DNA of 56,529 bases from Acetivibrio ethanolgignens (GTDB taxonomy: Bacteria > Bacillota > Clostridia > Lachnospirales > Lachnospiraceae): contig NZ_LNAM01000164.1 in NCBI RefSeq assembly GCF_001461035.1, forward strand, positions 60,170 through 116,698, written 5' to 3'. Shown piece by piece: positions 41,506-50,674 of this stretch. Under the pieces are notes generated by a model. It made no database searches. It was not told where the DNA came from and worked only from the letters and a program-made list of their open reading frames with translations. The position numbers and the translations under genes were made by a program. Within the stretch, counting starts at the first letter, position 1. The number at the start of each line of letters is the position of its first letter.

Positions 41506-42045
41506 ATGGCGACGAGGCAGAGAACAGGAAGACCGCAGACATCACGGCGGTATCATACAGGTGAATATGTAGAGGGAAATACCGTAAGAAAACTGGATAG
41601 AGAGTATTCAGGTCGGAGAAGCAATCTGGCTGTAGTTCCGGAACGAGAGCCTTATCGCAGACCGGGTAGAGAGCAGGAGAGAAGAAAACAGCCGTCGGCC
41701 AGCCCGGTACAGCATACCAGTTGGGATTTGGTTTCCCTTCTGTTTATGGTGGCAGCTCTTTGTGTTACTATGTATGTCTGCGTATCCTACCTTCGGGTAC
41801 AGCATGATGTAGTAACGATGAATAAAATGATTGCTTCTATGGAAAGTGAAATTATGGAGCTGAAAAATAAAAATGATGCAGCTTACAGCAAAGTTGACAC
41901 CTCTGTAGATTTGGCGTATATTTATAAGGTGGCAACGGAGGAGCTTGGCATGGTTCATCCGGTTGAGAACCAGGTATTTTCCTATAAAAATCAGAAGAGT
42001 GACTATGTCAGACAGTACAGCGATATTCCAGAGGCTTCAGAATAG
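41506..42045 (+). CDS. ftsL: FtsL-like cell-division protein
   Basis: The 179-residue bitopic protein has a long basic cytoplasmic N-terminus (about 1-70, Arg-rich), one membrane segment (about 74-95) and a coiled coil (VVTMNKMIASMESEIMELKNKND) followed by the conserved ATEELGMVHP. The shape and the place between rsmH and a class B PBP identify FtsL, which with DivIB and DivIC activates septal wall synthesis. Sequence conservation is low, as usual for the family. Confidence 0.85.
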   Translation: MATRQRTGRPQTSRRYHTGEYVEGNTVRKLDREYSGRRSNLAVVPEREPYRRPGREQERRKQPSASPVQHTSWDLVSLLFMVAALCVTMYVCVSYLRVQHDVVTMNKMIASMESEIMELKNKNDAAYSKVDTSVDLAYIYKVATEELGMVHPVENQVFSYKNQKSDYVRQYSDIPEASE

Positions 42046-42070
42046 GCTTTACAGAAAATGAGGAGAGCAT

Positions 42071-43945
42071 ATGGATAACAGAACTACCTATAGAGAACGG
42101 TCAGCAGCTGACAGGAAGAAAAGAAAAAATAAACGATTTACATCTAAAATGCAAGCAAATCTTTTGCTTGTATTTTGTGTTGTTATCCTTATTTTTATTG
42201 CATTAGCCGTCAGACTTTGGTACATAAGCAACAAAAATGGTGAAAAATATGAAAAAAGGGTGCTTTCCCAGCAGACCTATGTAAGCAATGCGATACCATT
42301 TAAGCGGGGGGATATTACCGACCGCAATGGTACAAAGCTGGCGGTCAGTGAAAAGGTATATAACCTGATTTTAGACCCGGTAACCATATTGGAAAGGGAA
42401 GATTATAAGGAGCCAACTCTTAAGGCTGTTAATCAGGTGTTTTCCATTCCAATGGAAGAGCTGGAGCAGATTTTAGTAGAAAAAAAGGATTCCCGTTATG
42501 TACAGATGAAGGAGTATAAGCATCTGGATTATTCCGTGGTAGAACAGTTTGAAAAGCTAAAGGTTAAGGATAAGAGTAAAAAGGATGATAACACAGATAG
42601 CACCAATAATATCCATGGTGTTTGGTTTGAGGAAGAGTATGTGCGGACCTACCCATTAAATAATGTCGGCTCCAGCATTATTGGCTTTACTCAGAAAAAC
42701 GATGGAAATGTTGGTAGCTGGGGAATTGAAGAGTATTATAATGAAGAACTTAACGGTACGAATGGAAGGGAATACGGCTATTTTAATGCAGATTTGGAGC
42801 TGGAAAGAAATGTTAAGCCAGCAATCAATGGAAATACAATCGTGTCAACAATAGATGCTAATGTACAGGCAATTACAGAAAAGCATGTGGAAAAGTTTCT
42901 TGAGGAAACCGGGGCAAAGAATATTGCAGTGATGATAACCAATCCTAATAATGGTGAGATTTACGCCTCTGTCTCCAACCAGACCTTTGATCTGAATAAT
43001 CCGCGTGACTTATCTGTCCTTTATACAGAGGAGGAGCTGGCAGAGATGACAATAGAGGAAAAGAGTGCTTCGCTAAGTGCCCTCTGGAGAAACTTCTGTA
43101 TTAGTGATGCCTTTGAGCCAGGCTCGACCTTTAAACCTTTTACAGTAGCAGCAGCCTTAGAGGAAGATAAGGCAAACGAAAATTCTACCTATGTCTGTGA
43201 TGGAAGTGAGGTTGTTGTAGAGGGACAAAGGCCGGTAAAATGCAGCAGTCGGCAGGGACATGGTACAATTACCCTGGAGCAGTCTCTTATGTTTTCCTGT
43301 AATGATGCTTTGATGGCGATTGGAAAGACGCTGGGACGAGAGGATTTTGCGGCTTATACCCGTTTGTTCGGTTTTGGCGAAAAAACTGGCATTGATTTGC
43401 CGGGAGAGTCTCAGGGAATTATTTTTTCGAAGGAACAGTTAAATCCAATGGAGCTTGCTACCTCCAGCTTTGGACAGAGCCAGACGGTCAATATGTCTCA
43501 GATGGTGGCAGCCTTTGCATCCCTGATTAATGGTGGAAAGTATTATAAGCCTCACATTGTAAAGGAAATACAGAACGATGCAGGGGCTGTTGTGAAAAAG
43601 GTAGATGGTGTTCTGGTAAGAGAGACTGTTTCTGCAGATACCAGCAGCAAAATCCGCCAATACCTGAAGGAAACGGTAGAGGCTGGAACTGCAGCATTGG
43701 CAGGTGTTGAAGGCTATTCTATCGGTGGTAAGACCGGTACGGCTGAAAAAGCACCCCGGGATAAGTCTAACTATATTGTATCTTTTTTGGGATTTGCCCC
43801 GACCGATGACCCACAGATGATTATTTATGTGGTTATTGATGAACCGGATGTAGAGGATCAGGCTCATAGCAGCTACGCAACCCAGCTTGCCCATGAGATT
43901 TTAGAGGAGGTACTTCCATTTCTGGGTGTATACCCTTCTAAATAA
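42071..43945 (+). CDS. ftsI: Class B penicillin-binding protein, FtsI/PBP2b type
   Basis: The 624-residue septal transpeptidase has a basic cytoplasmic tail, one membrane anchor (about 30-50), a dimerisation domain with RGDITDRNGTKLAVSE and a transpeptidase domain. Catalytic motifs are SxxK at Ser352 (EPGSTFKPF), SCN at 409-411 and KTGT at 554-557 (GGKTGTAEK). There is no C-terminal PASTA domain. It cross-links peptidoglycan at the septum with FtsW. A strong hairpin separates it from the second PBP gene. Confidence 0.92.
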   Translation: MDNRTTYRERSAADRKKRKNKRFTSKMQANLLLVFCVVILIFIALAVRLWYISNKNGEKYEKRVLSQQTYVSNAIPFKRGDITDRNGTKLAVSEKVYNLILDPVTILEREDYKEPTLKAVNQVFSIPMEELEQILVEKKDSRYVQMKEYKHLDYSVVEQFEKLKVKDKSKKDDNTDSTNNIHGVWFEEEYVRTYPLNNVGSSIIGFTQKNDGNVGSWGIEEYYNEELNGTNGREYGYFNADLELERNVKPAINGNTIVSTIDANVQAITEKHVEKFLEETGAKNIAVMITNPNNGEIYASVSNQTFDLNNPRDLSVLYTEEELAEMTIEEKSASLSALWRNFCISDAFEPGSTFKPFTVAAALEEDKANENSTYVCDGSEVVVEGQRPVKCSSRQGHGTITLEQSLMFSCNDALMAIGKTLGREDFAAYTRLFGFGEKTGIDLPGESQGIIFSKEQLNPMELATSSFGQSQTVNMSQMVAAFASLINGGKYYKPHIVKEIQNDAGAVVKKVDGVLVRETVSADTSSKIRQYLKETVEAGTAALAGVEGYSIGGKTGTAEKAPRDKSNYIVSFLGFAPTDDPQMIIYVVIDEPDVEDQAHSSYATQLAHEILEEVLPFLGVYPSK

Positions 43946-43956
43946 GAAAGATTCAT

Positions 43957-44008
43957 AACCTCATAGATTTCATAATAAAATTAAAGGATGAGATTTATGA
44001 GGTTTTTT
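43957..44008 (+). terminator. Terminator-like hairpin between the two PBP genes, covering the second gene's ribosome-binding site
   Basis: Positions 43957-43973 and 43988-44004 pair over 17 continuous bp with two G-T wobbles, and TTTTTAT follows. The GAGG ahead of the next start codon (44014) is inside the 3' arm. The hairpin would therefore reduce both transcription and translation of the SpoVD-like gene. Confidence 0.75.
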
Positions 44009-44013
44009 ATACG

Positions 44014-45756
44014 ATGAAATATAGAACCTATAATCGAAAGAATCTGCTGATTGTAATTATTGTTGTGGGATTTCTTCTGGCATGCCTGGTAGGACGACTT
44101 ATTTATCTGATGATTTTTCAAAGTGAGCACTATGGAAAGCTGGCCAGGCAGGTTCAGGAAAGAGAACGTCCGGTTAAGGCAGAGCGGGGACGTATTTATG
44201 ATAGAACGGGGATTCAGATTGCAGGAAACAAGCCGGTTTCAACAATTTCTGTTATTCATAGCCAGATAACTGAACCGGAAAAGGTAATCCGCATTTTATC
44301 AGAGGAACTGGGAATTTCAGAAGAAAAGATCAGGAAGAAGGTAGAAAAGGTTTCCTCCATCGAGCGAATTAAAACCAATGTAGATAAGGAAATTTCCGAC
44401 CGTATCCGGGAATATGACCTGGATGGTGTTATGGTTGATGAGGATTATAAAAGGTATTACCCTTATGACAGTCTGGCTTCTAAGGTAATCGGTTTTACCG
44501 GCAGTGATAATCAGGGAATTATTGGACTGGAGGTAAAATATGACCCTGTGCTTCAGGGACAGGATGGTACGATACTGACGCTAACAACGGCAAGAGGTGT
44601 AGAGATAAATAATGCAGCAGAAAACCGGATAGAGCCGCTTCCAGGAAAGGATTTGTATTTAAGCCTGGATATGAATATTCAGGAATATGGAGAGCAAATT
44701 GCAAAAAAGGTCATGGAAGCAAAAGGGGCTGCTAGTGTCAGGATTATTGTAATGAACCCGCAGAATGGTGAATTGTATGCCATGGTTAATGTGCCGGAGT
44801 TTAATTTAAATGACCCTTATACTCTGATAAATGTACCGGAAACAGCGATGACAGAGAAAGAAAAACAGGATGCCCTCAATAATATGTGGAGAAATGCCTG
44901 TATCAGTGATACTTATGAACCAGGCTCAGCTTTTAAGATTATAACGGCGACAGCAGCTTTGGAGGAGGGCGTGGTTTCCTTAAATGACAGCTTCTACTGT
45001 CCGGGCTATAAAAAGGTGGAGGATAGAATGATTCGCTGCCACAAGGCAGGAGGACATGGTTCTGAGACCTTTGTGCAGGGAATTCAGAATTCCTGCAACC
45101 CGGTATTTATGGAAATCGGTGCGAGGGTTGGTATTGACAATATGTACAAATGCTTTGAAAAGGTGGGACTTTTCTCAAAAACAGGTGTTGACCTGCCAGG
45201 AGAAGCAAATTCTATCATGCACGATAAAAAGAATGTAAAGGCGGTGGAGCTGGCAACGATTTCCTTTGGACAGTCCTTTCAGGTAACTCCACTGCAGCTT
45301 TTGACGGCCGTCAGTACTGTCGTAAATGGCGGCAGACGGATTACTCCCCACTTTGGTGTGGAAATCCGAAGCCGGGATGGAAGCCAGGTGAAAAAGCTTG
45401 TCTACCCGGAAGAGGGAGGAAAGCTTTCAAAAGAGACTTCAGAAACAATGAAGGAGCTTTTGGAGTCGGTAGTATCCGAGGGAACCGGTCACCGAGCTTA
45501 TCTGGAGGGCTTTACCATAGGCGGAAAGACAGCAACCTCAGAAAAGCTGCCAAGGCGGAGTGGCAAATATATTGCTTCCTTTATTGGCTTTGCACCAGCA
45601 GAAAGACCGCAGGTCATGGCACTGGTGCTAATTGATGAGCCACAGGGAATTTATTATGGTGGTACGATAGCAGCACCATTGGTAGGCGAGTTATTTGACA
45701 ATATTCTTCCCTATCTTGGGATTGAAAGGGAAAATATATCCAATGAGGAAAAATAG
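44014..45756 (+). CDS. spoVD: Class B penicillin-binding protein, SpoVD-like, with a KTAT motif
   Basis: The 580-residue transpeptidase has one N-terminal membrane anchor (about 11-34), the dimerisation domain (AERGRIYDRTGIQIAGN) and a transpeptidase domain with Ser305 in EPGSAFKII, SCN at 360-362 and K505-T-A-T in GGKTATSEK. The third motif is usually KTG, so Gly is replaced by Ala. SpoVD makes spore cortex wall together with an FtsW-family partner. There is no C-terminal PASTA domain, unlike Bacillus SpoVD. The SpoVD name rests on its position as the second PBP in the cluster; a vegetative role is possible. Confidence 0.8.
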   Translation: MKYRTYNRKNLLIVIIVVGFLLACLVGRLIYLMIFQSEHYGKLARQVQERERPVKAERGRIYDRTGIQIAGNKPVSTISVIHSQITEPEKVIRILSEELGISEEKIRKKVEKVSSIERIKTNVDKEISDRIREYDLDGVMVDEDYKRYYPYDSLASKVIGFTGSDNQGIIGLEVKYDPVLQGQDGTILTLTTARGVEINNAAENRIEPLPGKDLYLSLDMNIQEYGEQIAKKVMEAKGAASVRIIVMNPQNGELYAMVNVPEFNLNDPYTLINVPETAMTEKEKQDALNNMWRNACISDTYEPGSAFKIITATAALEEGVVSLNDSFYCPGYKKVEDRMIRCHKAGGHGSETFVQGIQNSCNPVFMEIGARVGIDNMYKCFEKVGLFSKTGVDLPGEANSIMHDKKNVKAVELATISFGQSFQVTPLQLLTAVSTVVNGGRRITPHFGVEIRSRDGSQVKKLVYPEEGGKLSKETSETMKELLESVVSEGTGHRAYLEGFTIGGKTATSEKLPRRSGKYIASFIGFAPAERPQVMALVLIDEPQGIYYGGTIAAPLVGELFDNILPYLGIERENISNEEK

Positions 45757-45785
45757 TTGATTATCCGTCCAAGTTGGAATATAAT
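45757..45785 (+). promoter_or_regulatory. Sigma-A-like promoter upstream of mraY
   Basis: TTGATT (45757-45762), a 17-bp spacer and TATAAT (45780-45785) in the 84-bp gap before mraY. It would keep mraY, murD and ftsW expressed independently of the hairpin and promoter upstream. Confidence 0.75.
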
Positions 45786-45840
45786 TAAAAGTCAGTGATA
45801 AATACGCGAAATACGCAGGAAATTATACGAGGTGAGATAA

Positions 45841-46806
45841 ATGGAAAGTGTAAATTATCAAGTAGTGATGCCAGTTTTAATTGCTTTTGCAGTTAGTGTG
45901 GTATTATGTCCGATTTTTATTCCTTTTTTAAAAAAGCTGAAATTTGGACAGTTTGTACGGGATGATGGGCCAGAGGCTCATCTCAAGAAAACAGGTACAC
46001 CAACCATGGGCGGTATCATTATTTTAAGCAGTATTCTGATTACTTCTCTTATATATATAAGAGGAAATAAGGCCATTCTGCCAGTATTGTTTGTAACCCT
46101 TGGCTTTGGTGTGATTGGCTTTTTAGACGACTATATTAAAATTGTTATGAAGCGTTCCCTGGGACTTCGGGCATGGCAGAAAATGCTGGGACAGATTCTG
46201 ATAACAGGAATTTTTGCGTACTATCTTTTAAATATAATTGATTTTGGAACTGACATTATCCTTCCATTTACCAATGGAAGGACCTGGGATATGGGTATTT
46301 TATTTGTTCCGTTTTTATTTATCGTGTTGTTGGGTACTGTGAATGGTGTCAACTTTACGGATGGTTTGGATGGTCTGGCCTCCAGCGTTACTGTTTTAGT
46401 TGCGACCTTTTTTACTGTAGTAGCTATCGGTACGGGAAGTGGAATTTCTCCGATTACCTGTGCGGTAGTAGGAAGTCTGTTAGGCTTTTTGATGTACAAT
46501 GTATATCCGGCAAGAGTGTTCATGGGAGACACAGGTTCTTTAGCCCTGGGAGGCTTTGTAGCTGCCTCCGCAGTGATGCTTAAAATGCCATTATTTATTG
46601 TAATTGTGGGACTGATTTATCTGGCTGAGGTTTTATCGGTTATGATTCAGGTAACCTATTTTAAGCTGACCCATGGAAAGCGGTTCTTTAAAATGGCACC
46701 GCTCCATCATCATTTTGAATTGTGTGGATGGCCGGAGACAAAGGTAGTAGCAGTATTTGACATCATAACAGCGATTTTGTGTCTGGTCGGACTGGCTGCA
46801 CTCTAA
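45841..46806 (+). CDS. mraY: Phospho-MurNAc-pentapeptide transferase
   Basis: The 321-residue membrane enzyme makes lipid I from UDP-MurNAc-pentapeptide and undecaprenyl phosphate. It has about ten membrane segments and the family motifs KKTGTPTMGG, GFLDDYIK, NGVNFTDGLDGLA, FMGDTGSLALGG and APLHHHFE. GAGGTGAG lies just upstream of the start. Confidence 0.96.
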   Translation: MESVNYQVVMPVLIAFAVSVVLCPIFIPFLKKLKFGQFVRDDGPEAHLKKTGTPTMGGIIILSSILITSLIYIRGNKAILPVLFVTLGFGVIGFLDDYIKIVMKRSLGLRAWQKMLGQILITGIFAYYLLNIIDFGTDIILPFTNGRTWDMGILFVPFLFIVLLGTVNGVNFTDGLDGLASSVTVLVATFFTVVAIGTGSGISPITCAVVGSLLGFLMYNVYPARVFMGDTGSLALGGFVAASAVMLKMPLFIVIVGLIYLAEVLSVMIQVTYFKLTHGKRFFKMAPLHHHFELCGWPETKVVAVFDIITAILCLVGLAAL

Positions 46807-46828
46807 AATTATAGAAAAGAGGGAAATT

Positions 46829-48187
46829 ATGGATTTAGTGGGTAAGAAGGTGCTGGTAGTAGGAAGTGGTATTAGCGGTATTGCTGCAGTCAAGCTTCTA
46901 TCTACCGAGGGCTCGGAGATTATTTTACAGGATGGTAATGAAAGCTTAACAAAACAGGAGGTTTTAGATAAGCTTCCAAGAAGTCTGGAGGTTACAGTAA
47001 TTATCGGAGAGCTTCCAAAGGAGATAATAAGCACTATTGATTTGGTTGTATTAAGCCCGGGTGTACCGACAGATCTTCCATATATTCTGGAGATGAAAAA
47101 AGCTGGAATTCCTATCTGGGGTGAGATAGAGCTGGCTTACCAGTTTACTAAGGGAAAGATGGCAGCGATTACCGGAACCAATGGAAAAACAACGACGACG
47201 GCCTTGGTTGGCGAAATTATGAAAAGCTATTATGTATCTGTATATGTTGTTGGAAATATTGGTATCCCATATACAGAAATGGTTCTGAATACCAAGGGAG
47301 GTTCGATTACAGTAGCAGAGATGAGCAGCTTCCAGCTGGAGACGGTGCATGAGTTTAAGCCGGAGGTCAGTGCAATTTTAAATATTACACCAGACCATTT
47401 AAACCGTCACCATACGATGGAAAATTATATTGCTGCAAAAAAACGGATTGCAAAGAATCAGGATATTACCGATACCTGTGTTCTTAACTATGAGGATGAA
47501 GTACTTCGGGAAATGGCAAAGACTCTGCGGCCAAAGGTATTTTTTTTCAGCAGTAAAAGAGAGCTTTCGGAGGGCATTTTTCTGGATAACGACGGTGATT
47601 TTATTTATCGTGAGGATGGAAAAGAAGAAAAAATCTGCAATATTCATGATTTGAAGCTTTTAGGAACTCATAATTATGAAAATGTTATGGCAGCCATTGC
47701 GATTTCTGCTCATATTGGCGTACCGATGGAGGCAATTCGTAAGGCAGTTATGGCCTTTACTGCGGTAGAACATAGGATTGAGTATGTAACAGAGAAAAAC
47801 GGAGTGACTTATTATAACGATTCTAAGGGAACCAATCCGGATGCTGCAATCAAGGGTATTCAGGCTATGGTACGGCCGACCTTTTTGATTGGCGGCGGCT
47901 ATGATAAGGGTTCTGACTATAAAGAATGGATACGTTCCTTTGACGGCAAGGTAAAATATCTGCTACTTTTGGGCCAAACAAAGGAGAAAATTGCAGCTCA
48001 GGCAAAGGAATGTGGCTTTGACCGGATTATTATGGTAGAGGATTTGAAGGAAGCGGTAAAGCTGTGTTATATGAATGCAGAGCCAGGAGATGCCGTCTTA
48101 TTGTCTCCAGCCTGTGCGAGCTGGGGAATGTTTAAAAACTACGAAGAACGCGGCAGGAAGTTTAAGGAGTATGTAAACCAGCTGTAA
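46829..48187 (+). CDS. murD: UDP-MurNAc-L-alanine:D-glutamate ligase
   Basis: The 452-residue Mur ligase adds D-glutamate to UDP-MurNAc-L-Ala. It has the N-terminal Rossmann-like domain (VLVVGSGISGIAAVKLL), the P-loop TGTNGKTTTT, MSSFQLETV, ITPDHLNRH and the C-terminal YNDSKGTNPDAAIKGI. It lies between mraY and ftsW as in other Firmicutes. Confidence 0.96.
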   Translation: MDLVGKKVLVVGSGISGIAAVKLLSTEGSEIILQDGNESLTKQEVLDKLPRSLEVTVIIGELPKEIISTIDLVVLSPGVPTDLPYILEMKKAGIPIWGEIELAYQFTKGKMAAITGTNGKTTTTALVGEIMKSYYVSVYVVGNIGIPYTEMVLNTKGGSITVAEMSSFQLETVHEFKPEVSAILNITPDHLNRHHTMENYIAAKKRIAKNQDITDTCVLNYEDEVLREMAKTLRPKVFFFSSKRELSEGIFLDNDGDFIYREDGKEEKICNIHDLKLLGTHNYENVMAAIAISAHIGVPMEAIRKAVMAFTAVEHRIEYVTEKNGVTYYNDSKGTNPDAAIKGIQAMVRPTFLIGGGYDKGSDYKEWIRSFDGKVKYLLLLGQTKEKIAAQAKECGFDRIIMVEDLKEAVKLCYMNAEPGDAVLLSPACASWGMFKNYEERGRKFKEYVNQL

Positions 48188-48207
48188 GAGAACAGGAGAG
48201 TGTAGGC

Positions 48208-49344
48208 TTGGCGGGAAAAAGGGAAAAAACGTATAGCTGCTATGATTACAGTCTGTTATTTCTGACACTGTTTTTAGTATGCTTTGGATTGATTATGATA
48301 TACAGCACCAGTGCTTATTCTGCCCAGGTATTTCGTAACGGCGATTCCATGTTTTATTTAAAACGGCAGGGAGGGAGTGCTCTTCTTGGAATTGTGGCAA
48401 TGCTGTTTATTTCCAAAGTGGATTACCGGATTTTGCTAAAACGGATTCCGGTTTTAAATATGAAGCCAGTAACGGTTGCTTATTTGGGAGCAATTATTTT
48501 ACAGATTGCAGTTTTTATTCCAGGACTTGGTGTGGAATATAATGGTGCAAAGCGTTGGCTTAAGCTGGGGCCGGTACAGTTCCAGCCTTCTGATCTTTCC
48601 AAGGTAGCAGTAATTTTATTTGTATCCTATATTATTTATACGGCACCAAAGCGGATGGATAAATTTGCGGGCTTTATCCGGGTTGCACTGTATATGTCTC
48701 CATTGGTTGGCTTGGTTCTTAAGGAGAATATGAGTACAGCTATCGTTTTGTGTGGCATCATGGTCGGTATCTGCTTTGTAGGAAGCCGGAAAAAATGGTA
48801 TTATTTTGTGGCAGCCTTTTTTATGGTACTTGGAGGTGCAGCCTTCATTTTATTTGGCGAGGGCTTCCGTATGGAGCGAATTATGATCTGGCTGGATGTG
48901 GAAAATCATGAAAAAGGCTTTCAGATACTACAAGGCCTTTATGCCATTGCTTCCGGCGGCCTTACAGGTACAGGACTTGGTGGTAGTATGCAGAAGCTGG
49001 GATATGTACCGGAAGCACAGAACGATATGATTTTTTCGATTATCTGTGAGGAACTTGGCCTGTTTGGAGCAATTACTGTTATACTGCTGTTTGTCCTTCT
49101 GATTTGGAGATTGTTTATTATTTCCATCAATGCACCGGATATGTATGGTGGATTGATGTGTACCGGTATTTTAGTACATATTGCTGTCCAGGTAGTTATT
49201 AATATTGCGGTAGTTACGAACTCGATTCCATCTACCGGTATTCCGCTGCCATTTATCAGCTATGGTGGAACCTCAGTAGCTGTGCTTTTGGCCGAGATGG
49301 GGCTTGCCTTAAGTGTTTCGAACCAGATAAAGTACGAGCGTTAG
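48208..49344 (+). CDS. ftsW: SEDS peptidoglycan glycosyltransferase FtsW/SpoVE
   Basis: The 378-residue polytopic protein has about ten membrane segments and SEDS-family motifs: MIYSTSAYSAQVF near the N-terminus, a large extracellular loop and the C-terminal STGIPLPFISYGGTS. It polymerises lipid II at the septum with a class B PBP. The start is TTG (48208), with AGGAGAG upstream at a proper distance; no ATG or GTG fits the family N-terminus. With two PBPs upstream it could serve division, sporulation or both. Confidence 0.92.
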   Translation: MAGKREKTYSCYDYSLLFLTLFLVCFGLIMIYSTSAYSAQVFRNGDSMFYLKRQGGSALLGIVAMLFISKVDYRILLKRIPVLNMKPVTVAYLGAIILQIAVFIPGLGVEYNGAKRWLKLGPVQFQPSDLSKVAVILFVSYIIYTAPKRMDKFAGFIRVALYMSPLVGLVLKENMSTAIVLCGIMVGICFVGSRKKWYYFVAAFFMVLGGAAFILFGEGFRMERIMIWLDVENHEKGFQILQGLYAIASGGLTGTGLGGSMQKLGYVPEAQNDMIFSIICEELGLFGAITVILLFVLLIWRLFIISINAPDMYGGLMCTGILVHIAVQVVINIAVVTNSIPSTGIPLPFISYGGTSVAVLLAEMGLALSVSNQIKYER

Positions 49345-49349
49345 TACCC

Positions 49350-49377
49350 TTTGCAATGTCCTTTCATATACTATAAT
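49350..49377 (+). promoter_or_regulatory. Putative promoter upstream of murA
   Basis: TTTGCA (49350-49355), a 16-bp spacer and TATAAT (49372-49377), about 28 bp before the murA start. The -35 is imperfect. Confidence 0.5.
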
Positions 49378-49404
49378 AGATTGGTATAGGAAAGGGTGTC
49401 AAAG

Positions 49405-50658
49405 GTGTCGGTTATATATATAGACGGCGGCTGGCCGCTGTCAGGAGAGCTTTCTTTACAGGGCTCGAAAAATACAGTGCTTCCGATGCTGGCAGCCAGT
49501 ATTTTGAATCAAGGGAGCCTAAGGCTTTTTCATTGTCCTCAAATCTCTGATGTGGAGCATATGCTGGTTTTGCTGAAGCAGCTGGGCTGTCATATAAAGC
49601 GGGAAGGAGATTGTATTGAAATTAATGCCTCACGGCTGGATTCAGACCAGGTGGCTGCGGAGTACGGAAAGCAAATGCGGTCCTCATTCTTTCTCCTGGG
49701 CCCTATGCTTGGGCGGATGAAGCGGGCTTCGGCACCATATCCGGGTGGATGTATTATTGGTGCAAGACCGATAGATATTCATCTGGAGGCATTTCAAAAA
49801 ATGCAGGTTGAGATAGAGGAAGATGGAGAAATGCTTTCTCTTTCCACAAGAGGGCTTAAGGGAAATGAGATTTGCCTGCGGTTTCCAAGCGTAGGTGCAA
49901 CGGAAAATATTGTGATGGCTGCTGTATTGGCAGAGGGAACGACCTGTATTCGGAATGCGGCACGGGAACCGGAGGTAACGGAGCTTTGCCTTCTTTTAAA
50001 GAAAATGGGAGCCAGGATTACCGGAGAAGGTACCGATACCCTTGTAATTCAGGGGGTAAAGCGACTTCATGATGCAGAATATACGGTAAAGGGAGACAGG
50101 ATTGTCGGAGGTACCTATCTGGCAGCAGCTCTTGCGACAAGGGGCAGTCTTACCCTTAAGACGGACTGTATTTCTCATATGGAGTCTACCTTAAGGGTAC
50201 TTGAGGCGGCTGGAGCGAGGCTTTCCATAGGAGCAGATTATGTTACTCTTATTTCAGCAGGAAAAATAAAGGGTATCAAGGGTCTGGTGACAGAAACCTA
50301 TCCGGGATTTCCTACGGATATGCAGTCGCAGATGATGGCAGTGCTTGCCTGTGCCGGGGGAGACTCCAGCATTGAAGAACGGATTTTTGAATCCAGATTT
50401 CGTATCTGTGAAGAACTGAAAAAGATGGGTGCGAGAATTGCAATACAGGGAAATATAGCAAGGCTTCAGGGGGTTCCGAGGCTTTTTGGTACTATAGTGG
50501 AGGCTAGGGAGCTAAGAGGCGGTGCAGCCCTTGTGATTGCTGCCTTAGAGGCAGAAGGGGAAAGCTGTATTCGTGGTGTCTCTTATATAGAACGCGGCTA
50601 TGAGAATATTTGTGATGTACTGGCTGGGCTAGGAGCACAGATAAGAAAAGAAGGATAG
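49405..50658 (+). CDS. murA: UDP-N-acetylglucosamine 1-carboxyvinyltransferase
   Basis: The enzyme (about 417 residues) transfers enolpyruvate from PEP to UDP-GlcNAc, the first committed wall step and the fosfomycin target. It has GSKNTVLPMLAASIL, the catalytic loop YPGGCIIGARPIDIHL with Cys116, and PGFPTDMQSQ. Two GTG codons are possible, 49396 and 49405; AGGAAAGG ends right at the first, so 49405 has the better spacing. It occupies the slot where murG or murB often lies in Firmicutes clusters. divIB follows after 16 bp. Confidence 0.92.
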   Translation: MSVIYIDGGWPLSGELSLQGSKNTVLPMLAASILNQGSLRLFHCPQISDVEHMLVLLKQLGCHIKREGDCIEINASRLDSDQVAAEYGKQMRSSFFLLGPMLGRMKRASAPYPGGCIIGARPIDIHLEAFQKMQVEIEEDGEMLSLSTRGLKGNEICLRFPSVGATENIVMAAVLAEGTTCIRNAAREPEVTELCLLLKKMGARITGEGTDTLVIQGVKRLHDAEYTVKGDRIVGGTYLAAALATRGSLTLKTDCISHMESTLRVLEAAGARLSIGADYVTLISAGKIKGIKGLVTETYPGFPTDMQSQMMAVLACAGGDSSIEERIFESRFRICEELKKMGARIAIQGNIARLQGVPRLFGTIVEARELRGGAALVIAALEAEGESCIRGVSYIERGYENICDVLAGLGAQIRKEG

Positions 50659-50674
50659 GAACGGAGGAAAGGAA

